Shown piece by piece: positions 47,421-55,109 of a stretch of DNA of 64,000 bases. How positions within the stretch are numbered: the first letter of the stretch is position 1; every line of letters begins with the position of its first letter. The notes under the pieces are model-generated. The model had not been told where the DNA came from. It searched no databases and saw only the letters and a program-made list of their open reading frames with translations. The DNA comes from CBDCNP01 sp965222425. Lineage in GTDB: Bacteria > Acidobacteriota > Vicinamibacteria > Marinacidobacterales > DATDRI01. The stretch is taken from assembly GCA_965222425.1 (NCBI GenBank), contig CBDCTW010000001.1, forward strand, positions 223,670-287,669, in the 5' to 3' direction. Made by a program: the position numbers and the translations under genes.

Positions 47421-48368
47421 CTATCTTGGCGGCGCTGGCGGTCCCGAGCCCCGAACGTCCCTTATCCGATCGAACACCTTGCCTAGCGATCCCACCAAAC
47501 CTCCCACGTCGGACAGATCCGACGGGATGATCAAGGTGTTGTTGGTGCTGGCAAGTTTCCCGAACTCTTCCAAGTATTGCTGCGCGATGCGCAGGCTGAC
47601 GGCATCCGTCCCTCCCGGTTCACGAATGGACGCGGCGATCTGTCGGATTCCCTCCGCGGTGGCGTTCGCGACACGCAAAATTTCCTGCGCCTGTCCCTCC
47701 GCTTCATTGATCCGCTTCTGCATTTCACCTTCGGAAAGGGCAATGGCTTCTTGTTTGTTGCCCTCGGCTCGATTGATCCTGGCCTGACGGTCGCCCTCCG
47801 ACTCGGCGATTAGAGCGCGCTTTTCCCGCTCGGCCCGCATCTGCTTCTCCATCGCGTCTTTGATCGATTGAGGAGGGACGATGTTCTTGATCTCGTAACG
47901 CGTGATCTTGATTCCCCAAGGGTCCGAGGCGCGGTCGACGGCATCGACGATGGCCTTGTTGATGACCGTCCGTTCCTCGAAGGTTCGATCGAGCTCCATC
48001 TTTCCGATTTCAGAGCGCATGGTCGTTTGCGCCAGCTGCGTCGCCGCCCAAATATAGTTGGTGATGCCGTAGGAGGCCTTAATGGGATCCATCACCTGCA
48101 TATAGAGGACGCCGTCCACTTCGACTTGGATATTGTCTCGGGTGATGCATACCTGTGGAGGAACGTCGAGGGCGGTTTCTTTCAGGGTGTGTTTGTATGC
48201 GACCTTGTCTACGAATGGAATCAGGATATGGAAGCCGGCCTCCAGAGTCTTCGAGTAACGTCCGAGCCGCTGGACGATGTACGCCGTGCGTTGAGGTACG
48301 ACTCGTGCTGTCCGCAAGATGATGATCAAGACGACGATGATCAGGACGAAAAGGACAAAGGTCTCCAT
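47421..48368 (-). CDS. Stomatin/paraslipin (SPFH) membrane protein
   Basis: ATG 48368 gives 315 residues: one N-terminal transmembrane helix (FVLFVLIIVVLIIILRTA), an SPFH domain (VVPQRTAYIVQRLGRYSKTL, ASDPWGIKITRYEIKNI) and a helical region with AEGNKQEAIALSEGE. The family (QmcA/slipin) is normally paired with NfeD, which is encoded 14 bp upstream. The longer frame to 48476 reads through nfeD and is not used. Confidence 0.93.
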   Translation of the reverse strand: METFVLFVLIIVVLIIILRTARVVPQRTAYIVQRLGRYSKTLEAGFHILIPFVDKVAYKHTLKETALDVPPQVCITRDNIQVEVDGVLYMQVMDPIKASYGITNYIWAATQLAQTTMRSEIGKMELDRTFEERTVINKAIVDAVDRASDPWGIKITRYEIKNIVPPQSIKDAMEKQMRAEREKRALIAESEGDRQARINRAEGNKQEAIALSEGEMQKRINEAEGQAQEILRVANATAEGIRQIAASIREPGGTDAVSLRIAQQYLEEFGKLASTNNTLIIPSDLSDVGGLVGSLGKVFDRIRDVRGSGPPAPPR

Positions 48369-48382
48369 GATTTTTCTCCTAA

Positions 48383-48835
48383 CTAAATGGGCTCGACTTG
48401 AAGCGTCAGATTGTCCTTGGAGACGATCCGGACCGTCGCCTCGGCAGGGATCGCGACCTTGGCGGACGCCGCCCACCCCGTGCCGCGGAAGTCGACCCGC
48501 CCTTCGGTGCTATCGGGAGAGATGGCCACGCTGACTTTGGCCTTGTGCCCGATGAAGTCGTCGAGACGGGTTTCTGAGAGCTCCTGGTCCGAAACTCGAC
48601 CCTGCAGAGTCCTTTGTAGCCAGCCACGAAGGGCGAGAAGGGAGACGATGGAGGCTCCGACAAAGGCAAGAAGCTGCGCGTTCAGGCTGTCGAGAACACC
48701 TACCCAAACGAGAAAGGCCGTGAGCCAAGCCCCGATGCCGAAGAAGATGATCACGAAGCCGGGAAGGGCTAGCTCGACGAGCATGATGCCCAGGCCGATC
48801 AAAAACCACCACATCGCAGACAATGGACTCTCCAT
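48383..48835 (-). CDS. NfeD-like membrane protein
   Basis: A 150-residue short NfeD: three or four transmembrane segments (WWFLIGLGIMLVELALPGFVIIFFG and the next two, to about residue 72) followed by the soluble OB-fold domain (VDFRGTGWAASAKVAIPAEATVRI). It forms an operon with the paraslipin and probably controls membrane microdomain assembly with it. Confidence 0.92.
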   Translation of the reverse strand: MESPLSAMWWFLIGLGIMLVELALPGFVIIFFGIGAWLTAFLVWVGVLDSLNAQLLAFVGASIVSLLALRGWLQRTLQGRVSDQELSETRLDDFIGHKAKVSVAISPDSTEGRVDFRGTGWAASAKVAIPAEATVRIVSKDNLTLQVEPI

Positions 48836-48943
48836 GTTGATGCGAGCCGAGGGAGGCAGTTGTTGAGGCAGTTTAACTGGTCAGTAGCGAAAGCGTCAAG
48901 ACGCGCCTTGGAGAGGGGTGTGCGTCATAAATGTGGGGTGAGA

Positions 48944-50341
48944 CTACCCGCAGCGGGCCTCCCAGAACTGCTCCCAGCGACGGCTGAGTTCGCAGCATCT
49001 GAGGGCGATGATGGCATTGGCACCGCGGACGGTCCAGCGCATTCCGGACTGCTTGAGCCGACGGCCGACGATGGTTTTGCATGCCGCCTCGACGACGCCG
49101 GAGCCGACGAACAAACCTTGTTCACGGAAGCGCTGGTAGCGCATCCGCTCCGTGTTGGTCTGGAAGTAAGCCGTTGCCTTTCTGAGCTCGTCCTTGACGA
49201 ATTCGCTTTTGGGGCGCAAGCGAGCAAAGGTCGAGAGAAGCCCTTCAAGGTTGGCTTCATCAAGCAGTTGGATGGATGCCTCTGTCCACGCCTTGGCCTG
49301 GAGTGGTTCGTACAGCACCTTGGCAAGGTCTGAAACATGCTCGCGGGCATGGTAGAGGTCGAGGATCTCGGTGGCATCCGCAAAGTGCTCAACCGCAAGA
49401 TTCCAGATCCAGGGCGCACCATCTCCGATGACAATGACCTGTTCGGCAAAGCGCAGGCCCCGCCGGATGGCCTCGGTAAAGATTCGTTGGCCGAACTCTT
49501 CGGCGGTTTCGATGGCGCCGACGTAAGTGGTGGAGTCCGGATCACGAAGAGCAAAGCCCTCGTCGTCCAAGCTTGTCTGCGTGAACACGCAACCGAGCTT
49601 GGCCTCCCTGCTCTTCGCCATGCCCGAGTCGTCTTTGCCTTGCCGTCCTTGTGTCTCATGTGGGACCATGGGCACTCCGGTGCCGTCGATGGCGATGTAC
49701 ATCTTGGGCACCGGTTTGATCCGAACTATTTTTCCGGACAACACCAGCTTACGCTCCTTGCCAGCGATAGCCTCGACCTGTTGCCCAAGTCTTTCTGAGA
49801 CCCGTTCCACCTCTTTCGTATTGACCACGATTCCAGCTAATAGTTCTAGATCTTGGCGCCCCTCGTCGAAGGGTTCCTTGCTGCCGACGCGTCCCATGAG
49901 GCGCCGCACGCCGGGAGAGAAGGAGGTTGCCACGATGTCCAGCTCACGGTCCCTGGGAATACTGCCCTGCTGGCAGTCTGGACAGTGGTAATAGGCCCTT
50001 CGAAGCTCGACCTTCGAGAGGACGGTCCGGAGCGTCTTGCTTCGGTGGTCCACGAACGTGGCCAGGTGACCCTTGCCGCAGTCGATCCGGTGACCTCGAT
50101 ACCCATCGTCCGCAGCGAGCAGCTTTTCCAGCAGGACACCACCCATCTCGTGCATCGAGTTCCGCACGGCCATCTCGGTTGCCTCGAGATCGACGCGGGC
50201 GGCTCGAGCGCTCCCGGGCACAACGCGTAAGAGCAAACGCTCTACTTCCCGTGCGAACTCCTCTTGGACGAGTTGCGTGAGGTTTTTTTTAACGCGGTCT
50301 TTTCCGAATCGGCTGCGGGCTCCTCGGGGCGCGCGTTGCAA
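48944..50341 (-). CDS. ISKra4-family transposase (main frame)
   Basis: This frame encodes 465 residues, but its functional start is the frameshift at the A8 run (50283-50290). Catalytic candidates are MYIAIDGTGVPM, VIGDGAPWIWNLAVEHF and the late Glu in GSGVVEAACKTIVGRRLKQSG. A zinc-like pair YYHCPDCQQG lies in the N-terminal part. The CxxC and DGTG features are typical for ISKra4/ISAzba1-type transposases. Confidence 0.88.
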   Translation of the reverse strand: MQRAPRGARSRFGKDRVKKNLTQLVQEEFAREVERLLLRVVPGSARAARVDLEATEMAVRNSMHEMGGVLLEKLLAADDGYRGHRIDCGKGHLATFVDHRSKTLRTVLSKVELRRAYYHCPDCQQGSIPRDRELDIVATSFSPGVRRLMGRVGSKEPFDEGRQDLELLAGIVVNTKEVERVSERLGQQVEAIAGKERKLVLSGKIVRIKPVPKMYIAIDGTGVPMVPHETQGRQGKDDSGMAKSREAKLGCVFTQTSLDDEGFALRDPDSTTYVGAIETAEEFGQRIFTEAIRRGLRFAEQVIVIGDGAPWIWNLAVEHFADATEILDLYHAREHVSDLAKVLYEPLQAKAWTEASIQLLDEANLEGLLSTFARLRPKSEFVKDELRKATAYFQTNTERMRYQRFREQGLFVGSGVVEAACKTIVGRRLKQSGMRWTVRGANAIIALRCCELSRRWEQFWEARCG

Positions 50342-50652
50342 ATCCCCTCGTTGACTTGCAGCAGCTGCTGGGTGAGGAACCGGAAGCGCTTATAGGTCTC
50401 GACCTCCCGCTCGATCTTGGCGAGCCGCGGCCCGGGGCGGAGTTGCAAGGTTTTGGTCTTGCCCTCGACCTTGGTGGTGAAAGCGTAATAGGGACCGTGG
50501 CCAGGATGCTTGCGCTCGGAGCAACAACAGCCGGACTTTCCACAGGAGCGGAAGACCTCTGTGATAGTGCCTCGACGCATGTCACCGAGCTCAGCGATCT
50601 GGCAAAGGATGGCTTCGCGCTGGGTCAGGAGTGGGGGAAGCAGGTCTGGCAT
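50242..50652 (-). CDS. ISKra4 upstream frame (DUF6788-like)
   Basis: A 136-residue frame that starts the transposase mRNA: RGTITEVFRSCGKSGCCCSE, GPYYAFTTKVEGKTKTLQL, then helices. It overlaps the main frame by 100 bases. Near its end GTTAAAAAAAACC allows a -1 shift so that TALKK joins NLTQLVQEEFARE of the main frame. Without slippage it terminates 15 or so codons later. Confidence 0.75.
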   Translation of the reverse strand: MPDLLPPLLTQREAILCQIAELGDMRRGTITEVFRSCGKSGCCCSERKHPGHGPYYAFTTKVEGKTKTLQLRPGPRLAKIEREVETYKRFRFLTQQLLQVNEGICNARPEEPAADSEKTALKKTSRNSSKRSSHGK

Positions 50653-50854
50653 GGGCGGTCCTCCCTCTGATAGTTACAATACTATCAGAACATCGCGCCT
50701 CACATGCACCCTTCCAAATCTACCTACTTTCATGACGCACACCCCTTGGAGAGTGTCAACCTGCTCCTGGACTCAAAATCCGACGGCTCGTAGGCCAATC
50801 CCACGCAACAAAGTATGACGAGACTGACAACTGTCCATCTAATGCGGTTCCTTG

Positions 50855-51304
50855 CTAGTGCATTCTCGGCTCGATCGGTAGCCGTTTCAGGATCTCGCCT
50901 TCGGCGGCGACCAAGGTTGCGAGCCGGGCCTCGGCTTCCCTTTGGTAGTCATAGTGGCGGGCAAGCTCGCCAAAGAGATCGGCGTGTCTGGCCTCGGCCT
51001 CGGCGAGCGATCTGTAGAACGCCGCTAACTCCGGATCGTCGAGGGCGTAGGGGTCTCCGGGATCACGGCCGAGCGTCAGACCGCGACGCCTCAAACGCAA
51101 GTGCACGGCACGAAAATGTCTGAGCTCTTCGATGGCGAGCGAGCTCAATCGCCGTACCAGACGTTCCCGGTCAGGGTAGGCGGCCACGAGAGACATCGCG
51201 GAAGCGGCGGCCTTCTTCTCGCAATGCGCGTGATCCACGAGGACGCGATCGAAATCTGCCAAGGCTACCTCGAGCCACCTTGGATTTGTGGGCGACAAGA
51301 TCAA
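50855..51304 (-). pseudogene. MiaE-like tRNA hydroxylase with internal deletion
   Basis: MiaE hydroxylates ms2i6A37 in tRNA with a di-iron centre. TTG 51304, five bases after GGAGG, starts a 149-residue protein: ILSPTNPRWLEVALADFDRV, DHAHCEKKAA, IEELRHF and AEARHADLF give ligand helices 1, 2 and 4. In relatives about 45 residues, including the EARSCERF helix that supplies another iron ligand, separate the DPYA segment from DDPELAAFYRSL. Here they are adjacent (around 51044). The frame is intact, so this is a clean in-frame deletion that should abolish di-iron chemistry. It is divergent from the DUF2911 gene. Confidence 0.7.
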
Positions 51305-51313
51305 CGCTGCCTC

Positions 51314-51433
51314 CAGATCGTGACGGGCGCCAGAACACCCGGTTGCTGCTATCCGGTTGGCCAGGCGCGCACTCAGATCGTGATGGGCGCCAAAACACGC
51401 GGTTGCTGCTATCCGGTTGGCCAGGCGCCTTTC
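51314..51433. repeat. Tandem duplication of a 60-bp unit
   Basis: Two adjacent 60-bp units (51314-51373 and 51374-51433) share GGGCGCCA, AACAC, CGGTTGCTGCTATCCGGTTG and GCCAGGCGC with a handful of differences. They lie in the divergent region between the miaE-like gene and the DUF2911 gene, directly upstream of the miaE ribosome-binding site. Confidence 0.9.
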
Positions 51434-51529
51434 GAACGCAGGGATTCTAGCCCAAATTTGCGGGAGCGATACGTATCGGCTATATTGCAACTTTATTTTC
51501 ATCATTTTGGGGGAGGAGAAGGAGGAGGA

Positions 51530-52036
51530 ATGAGAACCCGTATCGGATTGACTATGGCAATCATCGTCGCGCTCGCCTCGACGAGTCTCGCGCAGGTACC
51601 ACGCGGCAAGGCGGAAGGAACCGCCGGAGGCGTAAAACTCGCCGTTGACTACGGACGTCCTAGTTTGGGTGGTCGAGACATGCTCGCCAAGGCGCCAGTA
51701 GGTACCGTTTGGCGGCTCGGGGCCGATAAGGCAACCGTCCTCGAAACGACCGGGGACCTGGTTTTCGACGAGCTTGACGTACCCAAAGGCTCTTACAGCC
51801 TTTTCGCGGAGCGCGTCGACGACAAGAACTGGCAGCTCATCATCAACGAACAGTCTGGGCAATGGGGAACGGCGCGCGATGCCGCCATGGATCTCGGCAC
51901 TGCGCCGCTCGCTTGGGAGACCGTAGGAGAAAGCACGGAAGCATTCACGATCGAGATTGCGAGCGCCGGTGACGGTGGGGAGATCCACTTTGTGTGGGGC
52001 AAGAACGTACTGAAGACGAACTTCAAAGCGAAGTAA
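51530..52036 (+). CDS. Secreted DUF2911 protein
   Basis: A 168-residue protein with a signal peptide (MAIIVALASTSLAQ, cleavage near residue 22) and the DUF2911 beta domain (VDYGRPSLGGRDMLA, VWRLGADKATVLET, GSYSLFAERVDDKNWQLIIN). ATG 51530 follows a very strong ribosome-binding site (GGAGGAGG). The function of the family is not known. A strong terminator lies 28 bases after the stop. Confidence 0.9.
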   Translation: MRTRIGLTMAIIVALASTSLAQVPRGKAEGTAGGVKLAVDYGRPSLGGRDMLAKAPVGTVWRLGADKATVLETTGDLVFDELDVPKGSYSLFAERVDDKNWQLIINEQSGQWGTARDAAMDLGTAPLAWETVGESTEAFTIEIASAGDGGEIHFVWGKNVLKTNFKAK

Positions 52037-52063
52037 GTCAGTCATCGAGTTCGCACTCACCAG

Positions 52064-52093
52064 AAGGGCCGGCCTTGCCGGCCCTTCTTTTTG
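52064..52093 (+). terminator. Rho-independent terminator after DUF2911
   Basis: AAGGGCCGG (52064-52072), loop CCTTG, CCGGCCCTT (52078-52086), then CTTTTT: a nine-pair GC-rich stem with a U tract. Confidence 0.92.
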
Positions 52094-52157
52094 GCGACCC
52101 CAAGCGATAGTAGCGATTACAGCTCCCGCTGAAAAAATTGAATTCCCCGCCGAATAT

Positions 52158-52180
52158 ACGGATAATACGTATTGATCCGT
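52158..52180. promoter_or_regulatory. 23-bp palindrome upstream of the OmpA-like gene
   Basis: ACGGAT and ATCCGT flank the centred palindrome AATACGTATT, giving near-perfect dyad symmetry over 23 bases about 60 bp before the OmpA-like start. It looks like an operator for a dimeric regulator. The A+T-rich centre could overlap a -10 element. Confidence 0.5.
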
Positions 52181-52238
52181 TACAACGTCTTTCGTCAGAC
52201 ATCCGGGCATCCGTAAGGCGCGCCTTGAGAGAGCAAGC

Positions 52239-53093
52239 ATGACCCTATTGAATGAAACATCGGAAACCCCATCCGAGAAGGGGACGAATACGAACAACAA
52301 GGTCCCGTTACTCTCGCTGGGGATCATGGCCGCCGTCGGACTGATCGCTCTGATCGTGATCGGTACTCTCATCCTAAATCGCCTCACCGAGATCGAGAGT
52401 CAGGTGCTCGGGGTCGAAGAACACGTGGAAGCGATCGGCGAGCACTCAAAAGCAGCTCTCGAACGGGCGCTTCAAGCCGAGGAGGCTGCGCTTCAGGCGG
52501 CACGTGGTCGCGCGGAAGCAGAGACCGACGCGGCGATGGCGCGTAACGAGGCGGAGCGCGAGAGAGAGGCTGCCCAGCGCGCACGCCAAGATGCGAAGGT
52601 GGCGGTCGCGGAAGCGGAGAGGATCAAGCGAGAGCGTGAAGAGGAGCTCGACCGGCTTCAGGCCGCCTTGAGTCAGATCGCCGAGACCCGCCAGACGGCT
52701 CTCGGGCTGGTAATGAACCTGGGGAGCGACTACCTCAAGTTCGATTTCGACAAATCCGATCTGCGGCCCGAAAACAAGGAACTTCTCAGTCGCATTGTCG
52801 GCGTTCTGCTCACATCCAGCAACTATCAGATCTATGTGTACGGGCACACCGACGACGTCGGCACCGAAGAGTACAACATGGATCTCTCCGAAAGGCGGGC
52901 GAAGGCGGTTCGCGACTACCTAGGGGAAGCCGGTATCAACCCTAGCATCCTTACAACGGAAGGGTTCGGGAAGTCCCAGCCGTTGGTACCCGGAACCAGC
53001 GACGAGGCGCGTGCCAAGAACCGCCGCGTCGAGCTGGGGATCGTCAACACGCAGATCAAGTACCCGGCCAGGGGTTCCACTCAGGGCAACTAA
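52239..53093 (+). CDS. OmpA-family protein with membrane anchor and coiled coil
   Basis: 284 residues. An N-terminal polar stretch is followed by one transmembrane helix (about 23-46, LLSLGIMAAVGLIALIVIG), a long Ala/Glu/Arg coiled coil (50-155) and a C-terminal OmpA peptidoglycan-binding domain (DFDKSDLRPENKELLSRI, YGHTDDVGTEEYN, LSERRAKAVRDYL, NRRVEL). It probably ties the inner membrane to peptidoglycan. A terminator follows at 53113. Confidence 0.88.
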   Translation: MTLLNETSETPSEKGTNTNNKVPLLSLGIMAAVGLIALIVIGTLILNRLTEIESQVLGVEEHVEAIGEHSKAALERALQAEEAALQAARGRAEAETDAAMARNEAEREREAAQRARQDAKVAVAEAERIKREREEELDRLQAALSQIAETRQTALGLVMNLGSDYLKFDFDKSDLRPENKELLSRIVGVLLTSSNYQIYVYGHTDDVGTEEYNMDLSERRAKAVRDYLGEAGINPSILTTEGFGKSQPLVPGTSDEARAKNRRVELGIVNTQIKYPARGSTQGN

Positions 53094-53112
53094 CTTTTTG
53101 CTCTCCTGCGAG

Positions 53113-53136
53113 AATCTCGTCCGGGCGAGATTTTTT
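53113..53136 (+). terminator. Rho-independent terminator after the OmpA-like gene
   Basis: AATCTCG (53113-53119), loop TCCGGG, CGAGATT (53126-53132), running into a T6 tract. Confidence 0.88.
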
Positions 53137-53237
53137 CCTGGGCGTTTAGCCGCTCCGTTGTTACAGTCCACTGGCATTGGATACGCGCTTGCGTCGACTC
53201 CTATCGTGTGTGGAGAATAGTGTCTACGGAGTCTGCC

Positions 53238-53846
53238 ATGAACGAAACCAAGAAAGATCGTGCCGCACTCGTTATCGTCGATGTACAAAATGATTTTTGT
53301 TCGGGAGGCTCTCTAGCGGTGGCCGGGGGGGATGAGCTCGTCCCCGTCCTCAACGAGTATGCGCAGCGGTTCGCACGAGCGAAGCTACCCGTATACGCGA
53401 CGCGGGACTGGCACCCCGAGCGGACGAGCCACTTCAAGGAGCTCGGAGGGGTCTGGCCACCTCACTGTGTCGCTGGCACAAGAGGCGCGGAGTTTCATCC
53501 GGATCTGAAACTTCCCGAGGGCACGGTCGTGCTATCGAAGGGGAAGGGCGCCGAAGAAGATGCTTACTCCGCGTTCCAGGCGGAGGAAGACAGCGGCGTC
53601 TCTTTCGCCGACTCGCTGAAGCAGCGTGGCATAGAGCATCTTTTCGTAGGGGGGCTGGCGACTGACTACTGCGTGCAATCCTCTGTGCATGATGCCATCG
53701 CTCAGGGATTCCAGGTGACACTTCTGGAAGATGCGGTGCGGGGGGTCGATCTCGAAGCGGGAGATTCGGAACGCGAGCTACGGAAGATGAAGGAGGCGGG
53801 GGCCGGAACCGCCACCTTGGACTCGTTAGATAGGGAGATGGGGTGA
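53238..53846 (+). CDS. pncA: Nicotinamidase
   Basis: Converts nicotinamide to nicotinate in NAD salvage. ATG 53238 gives 202 residues. The cysteine-hydrolase triad is D15 (IVDVQNDF), K101 (VLSKGKG) and C145 (GLATDYCVQSS), and the metal motif is in TRDWHPERTSHF. The next enzyme of the pathway, pncB, is 1.3 kb downstream on the other strand. The candidate selenoprotein begins three bases after this stop, so the two are likely co-transcribed. Confidence 0.93.
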   Translation: MNETKKDRAALVIVDVQNDFCSGGSLAVAGGDELVPVLNEYAQRFARAKLPVYATRDWHPERTSHFKELGGVWPPHCVAGTRGAEFHPDLKLPEGTVVLSKGKGAEEDAYSAFQAEEDSGVSFADSLKQRGIEHLFVGGLATDYCVQSSVHDAIAQGFQVTLLEDAVRGVDLEAGDSERELRKMKEAGAGTATLDSLDREMG

Positions 53847-53849
53847 CAA

Positions 53850-54524
53850 ATGGCATTGCTGTCGGACGATAATCGGAAGGAGCTCAGTGAGATCTTCGAG
53901 CGGGATCTCGTGGGAGACGTGAAAATCAGCTTCTTCACTCAAGGTGGTGGCTTGATCGTGATTCCGGGACGCGAGTGCCCCACCTGCAAGGATACCGGCG
54001 AGCTGGTGGAGGAAGTCGCCTCGCTCTCGGACAAGCTCGAGCTGACCGTTCACGACGTCTATGCCGATCAGGATGCCGCGAGCTCGGCCGAAATCGACCG
54101 TGTTCCGGCCATCGTGCTGGAAGGGGAAGCGAAGGGTAAGGTTCGCTACTTCGGAATTCCCGGTGGGTCCGAGTTCCCGGCGTTCGTAGCCGACATCGTC
54201 GACGTGTCGAAGGGCACGACATCACTGAGTGACGACAGCAGAAAGTCACTGGAATCCCTGTCGAAGGACGTTCATATCCAAGTCTTCGTCACGCCGACGT
54301 GACCGTACTGTCCCGGCGTGGCCCGTGTGGCCCACCAGATGGCAGTCGAGAGCGAGCAGATCGTCGCCGACGTCGTGGAGATCAGCGAGTTCCCGGATAT
54401 GGCGCAGCGCTACAGTGTTACCGGAATTCCTAAGATCGTGATCAACGATGAAGTCGAGCTTGTTGGTGCCCAGCCCGAGTCGGCCTTCGTCGAGGCAGTT
54501 TGCAAGTTGGGTAATGATGAATAG
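53850..54524 (+). CDS. Protein disulfide oxidoreductase / glutaredoxin-like, candidate selenoprotein (in-frame UGA = Sec151)
   Basis: ATG 53850 opens a 150-codon frame stopped by TGA at 54300-54302. Reading through, the frame continues 73 codons to TAG 54522-54524, giving 224 residues, the usual size of the two-domain PDO family (Pyrococcus type). Domain 1 (1-115) has the redox motif ECPTC at 43-46 and cis-Pro segment DRVPAIVLEG. Domain 2 (125-224) has VFVTPT-U-PYCPG: the UGA sits exactly where the first Cys of CPYC belongs (residue 151), with C154 after it, and cis-Pro segment VTGIPKIVIND. The 3' portion conserves the family fold, so decay or an ordinary stop is unlikely. A SECIS-like hairpin follows. 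It starts three bases after pncA and probably acts as a cytoplasmic dithiol/selenothiol oxidoreductase, perhaps fed by the trxB at 23062. Confidence 0.85.
54303..54345 (+). promoter_or_regulatory. Candidate bacterial SECIS element
   Basis: Immediately 3' of the UGA: a lower stem CUGUC (54308-54312) with GGCAG (54341-54345), an internal loop, and an upper stem GUGGCC (54318-54323) with GGCCCAC (54329-54335, one bulged C) closing a five-base loop CGUGU. The loop has a G in its second position and begins 21 bases after the UGA, within the spacing used by bacterial SelB-dependent SECIS elements. Folded by eye only. Confidence 0.55.
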
Positions 54525-54542
54525 GCTGGCTGCCGGCTTCTT

Positions 54543-54965
54543 TTAAGCGGGATCAAGCGTCTGTCGCCTTTTCAGCGCAAGCGTTGCCCACCCGAGGATG
54601 GTTCCGGGAACGATCTGGGTGAGAGCTCCGAAGGATTGGGCCAGAAGCGCCTGGCCGAAGCTATCCGTGAAATCGTAGTGCGTACCCAGGCCCCACGTGT
54701 TAGTGATCCACCAGAGCGCAAATACCGGGATCCTGGAAAGCAGCGTGAAGAGCACGAGGCTTAGCAACAGAAGCCGGTAGGGCTGGTCCTCATCGGCCAG
54801 CTTGACGCCCCAATAGATCGCGACGATAAACGTCAACCAAATGATGCCAAGCACGACAGTGACTGCGTTCGGTAGGTTCGCACGCTCACCAAAAAAACGC
54901 GCGAAGGTCACCAACAACGAGATCAAAGCCGGCCAGACGGCAATCCGCAGGGCACGTTTGAACAT
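54543..54965 (-). CDS. Four-helix membrane protein, unknown function
   Basis: 140 residues with about four hydrophobic helices: IAVWPALISLLVTFARF, VTVVLGIIWLTFIVAIYWGV, LLLLSLVLFTLLSRIPVFAL, and a C-terminal amphipathic or transmembrane segment (ALTQIVPGTILGWATLAL). No family is recognised. It is convergent with the candidate selenoprotein gene. Upstream lies dispersed repeat copy C. Confidence 0.6.
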   Translation of the reverse strand: MFKRALRIAVWPALISLLVTFARFFGERANLPNAVTVVLGIIWLTFIVAIYWGVKLADEDQPYRLLLLSLVLFTLLSRIPVFALWWITNTWGLGTHYDFTDSFGQALLAQSFGALTQIVPGTILGWATLALKRRQTLDPA

Positions 54966-55011
54966 TTCGACCTCCCAAATGACGGCTCCAGCTTATCGGT
55001 CTCTTTACTCA

Positions 55012-55102
55012 CCCTCACCCGGCGTCTGCCACGTCGACAGCGGCACGCCTTTTTTTGGACGCCGACCTCTCCCAAAGGGAGAGGGAATAACGGAAGGAAG
55101 CC
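55012..55102 (+). repeat. Dispersed 92-bp intergenic repeat, copy C
   Basis: Starts CCCTCACCCGGCGTCTG, then CAGCGGCACGCC, GGACGCC, CTCTCCCAAAGGGAGAG and ends GGAAGGAAGCC. It is closest to copy B (45470-45561) and lies between two divergently placed genes, next to the 3' end of pncB. Confidence 0.85.
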
Positions 55103-55109
55103 AACCTCG

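Larger units (their letters stand above)
48915..50745 (-). mobile_element. ISKra4-family element (about 1831 bp) with target duplication
   Basis: Ends are inverted repeats GGGGTGTGCGTCAT(A/G)AA(A/T)GT. TTGGAGAG flanks both sides (48908-48915 and 50746-50753). One G is shared with the element end, so the duplication is 7 or 8 bp. The element holds two overlapping frames joined by a slippery A8 tract. Confidence 0.85.

Noticed and set aside
51305..52387. N-terminal extension of the miaE-like frame
   Set aside because: Antisense to the DUF2911 gene; a ribosome-binding site and family homology place the start at 51304.
53850..54302. Simple truncated thioredoxin-fold gene ending at TGA
   Set aside because: The downstream frame completes the second thioredoxin domain and the stop falls exactly on an active-site Cys position, so an ordinary stop is less likely.
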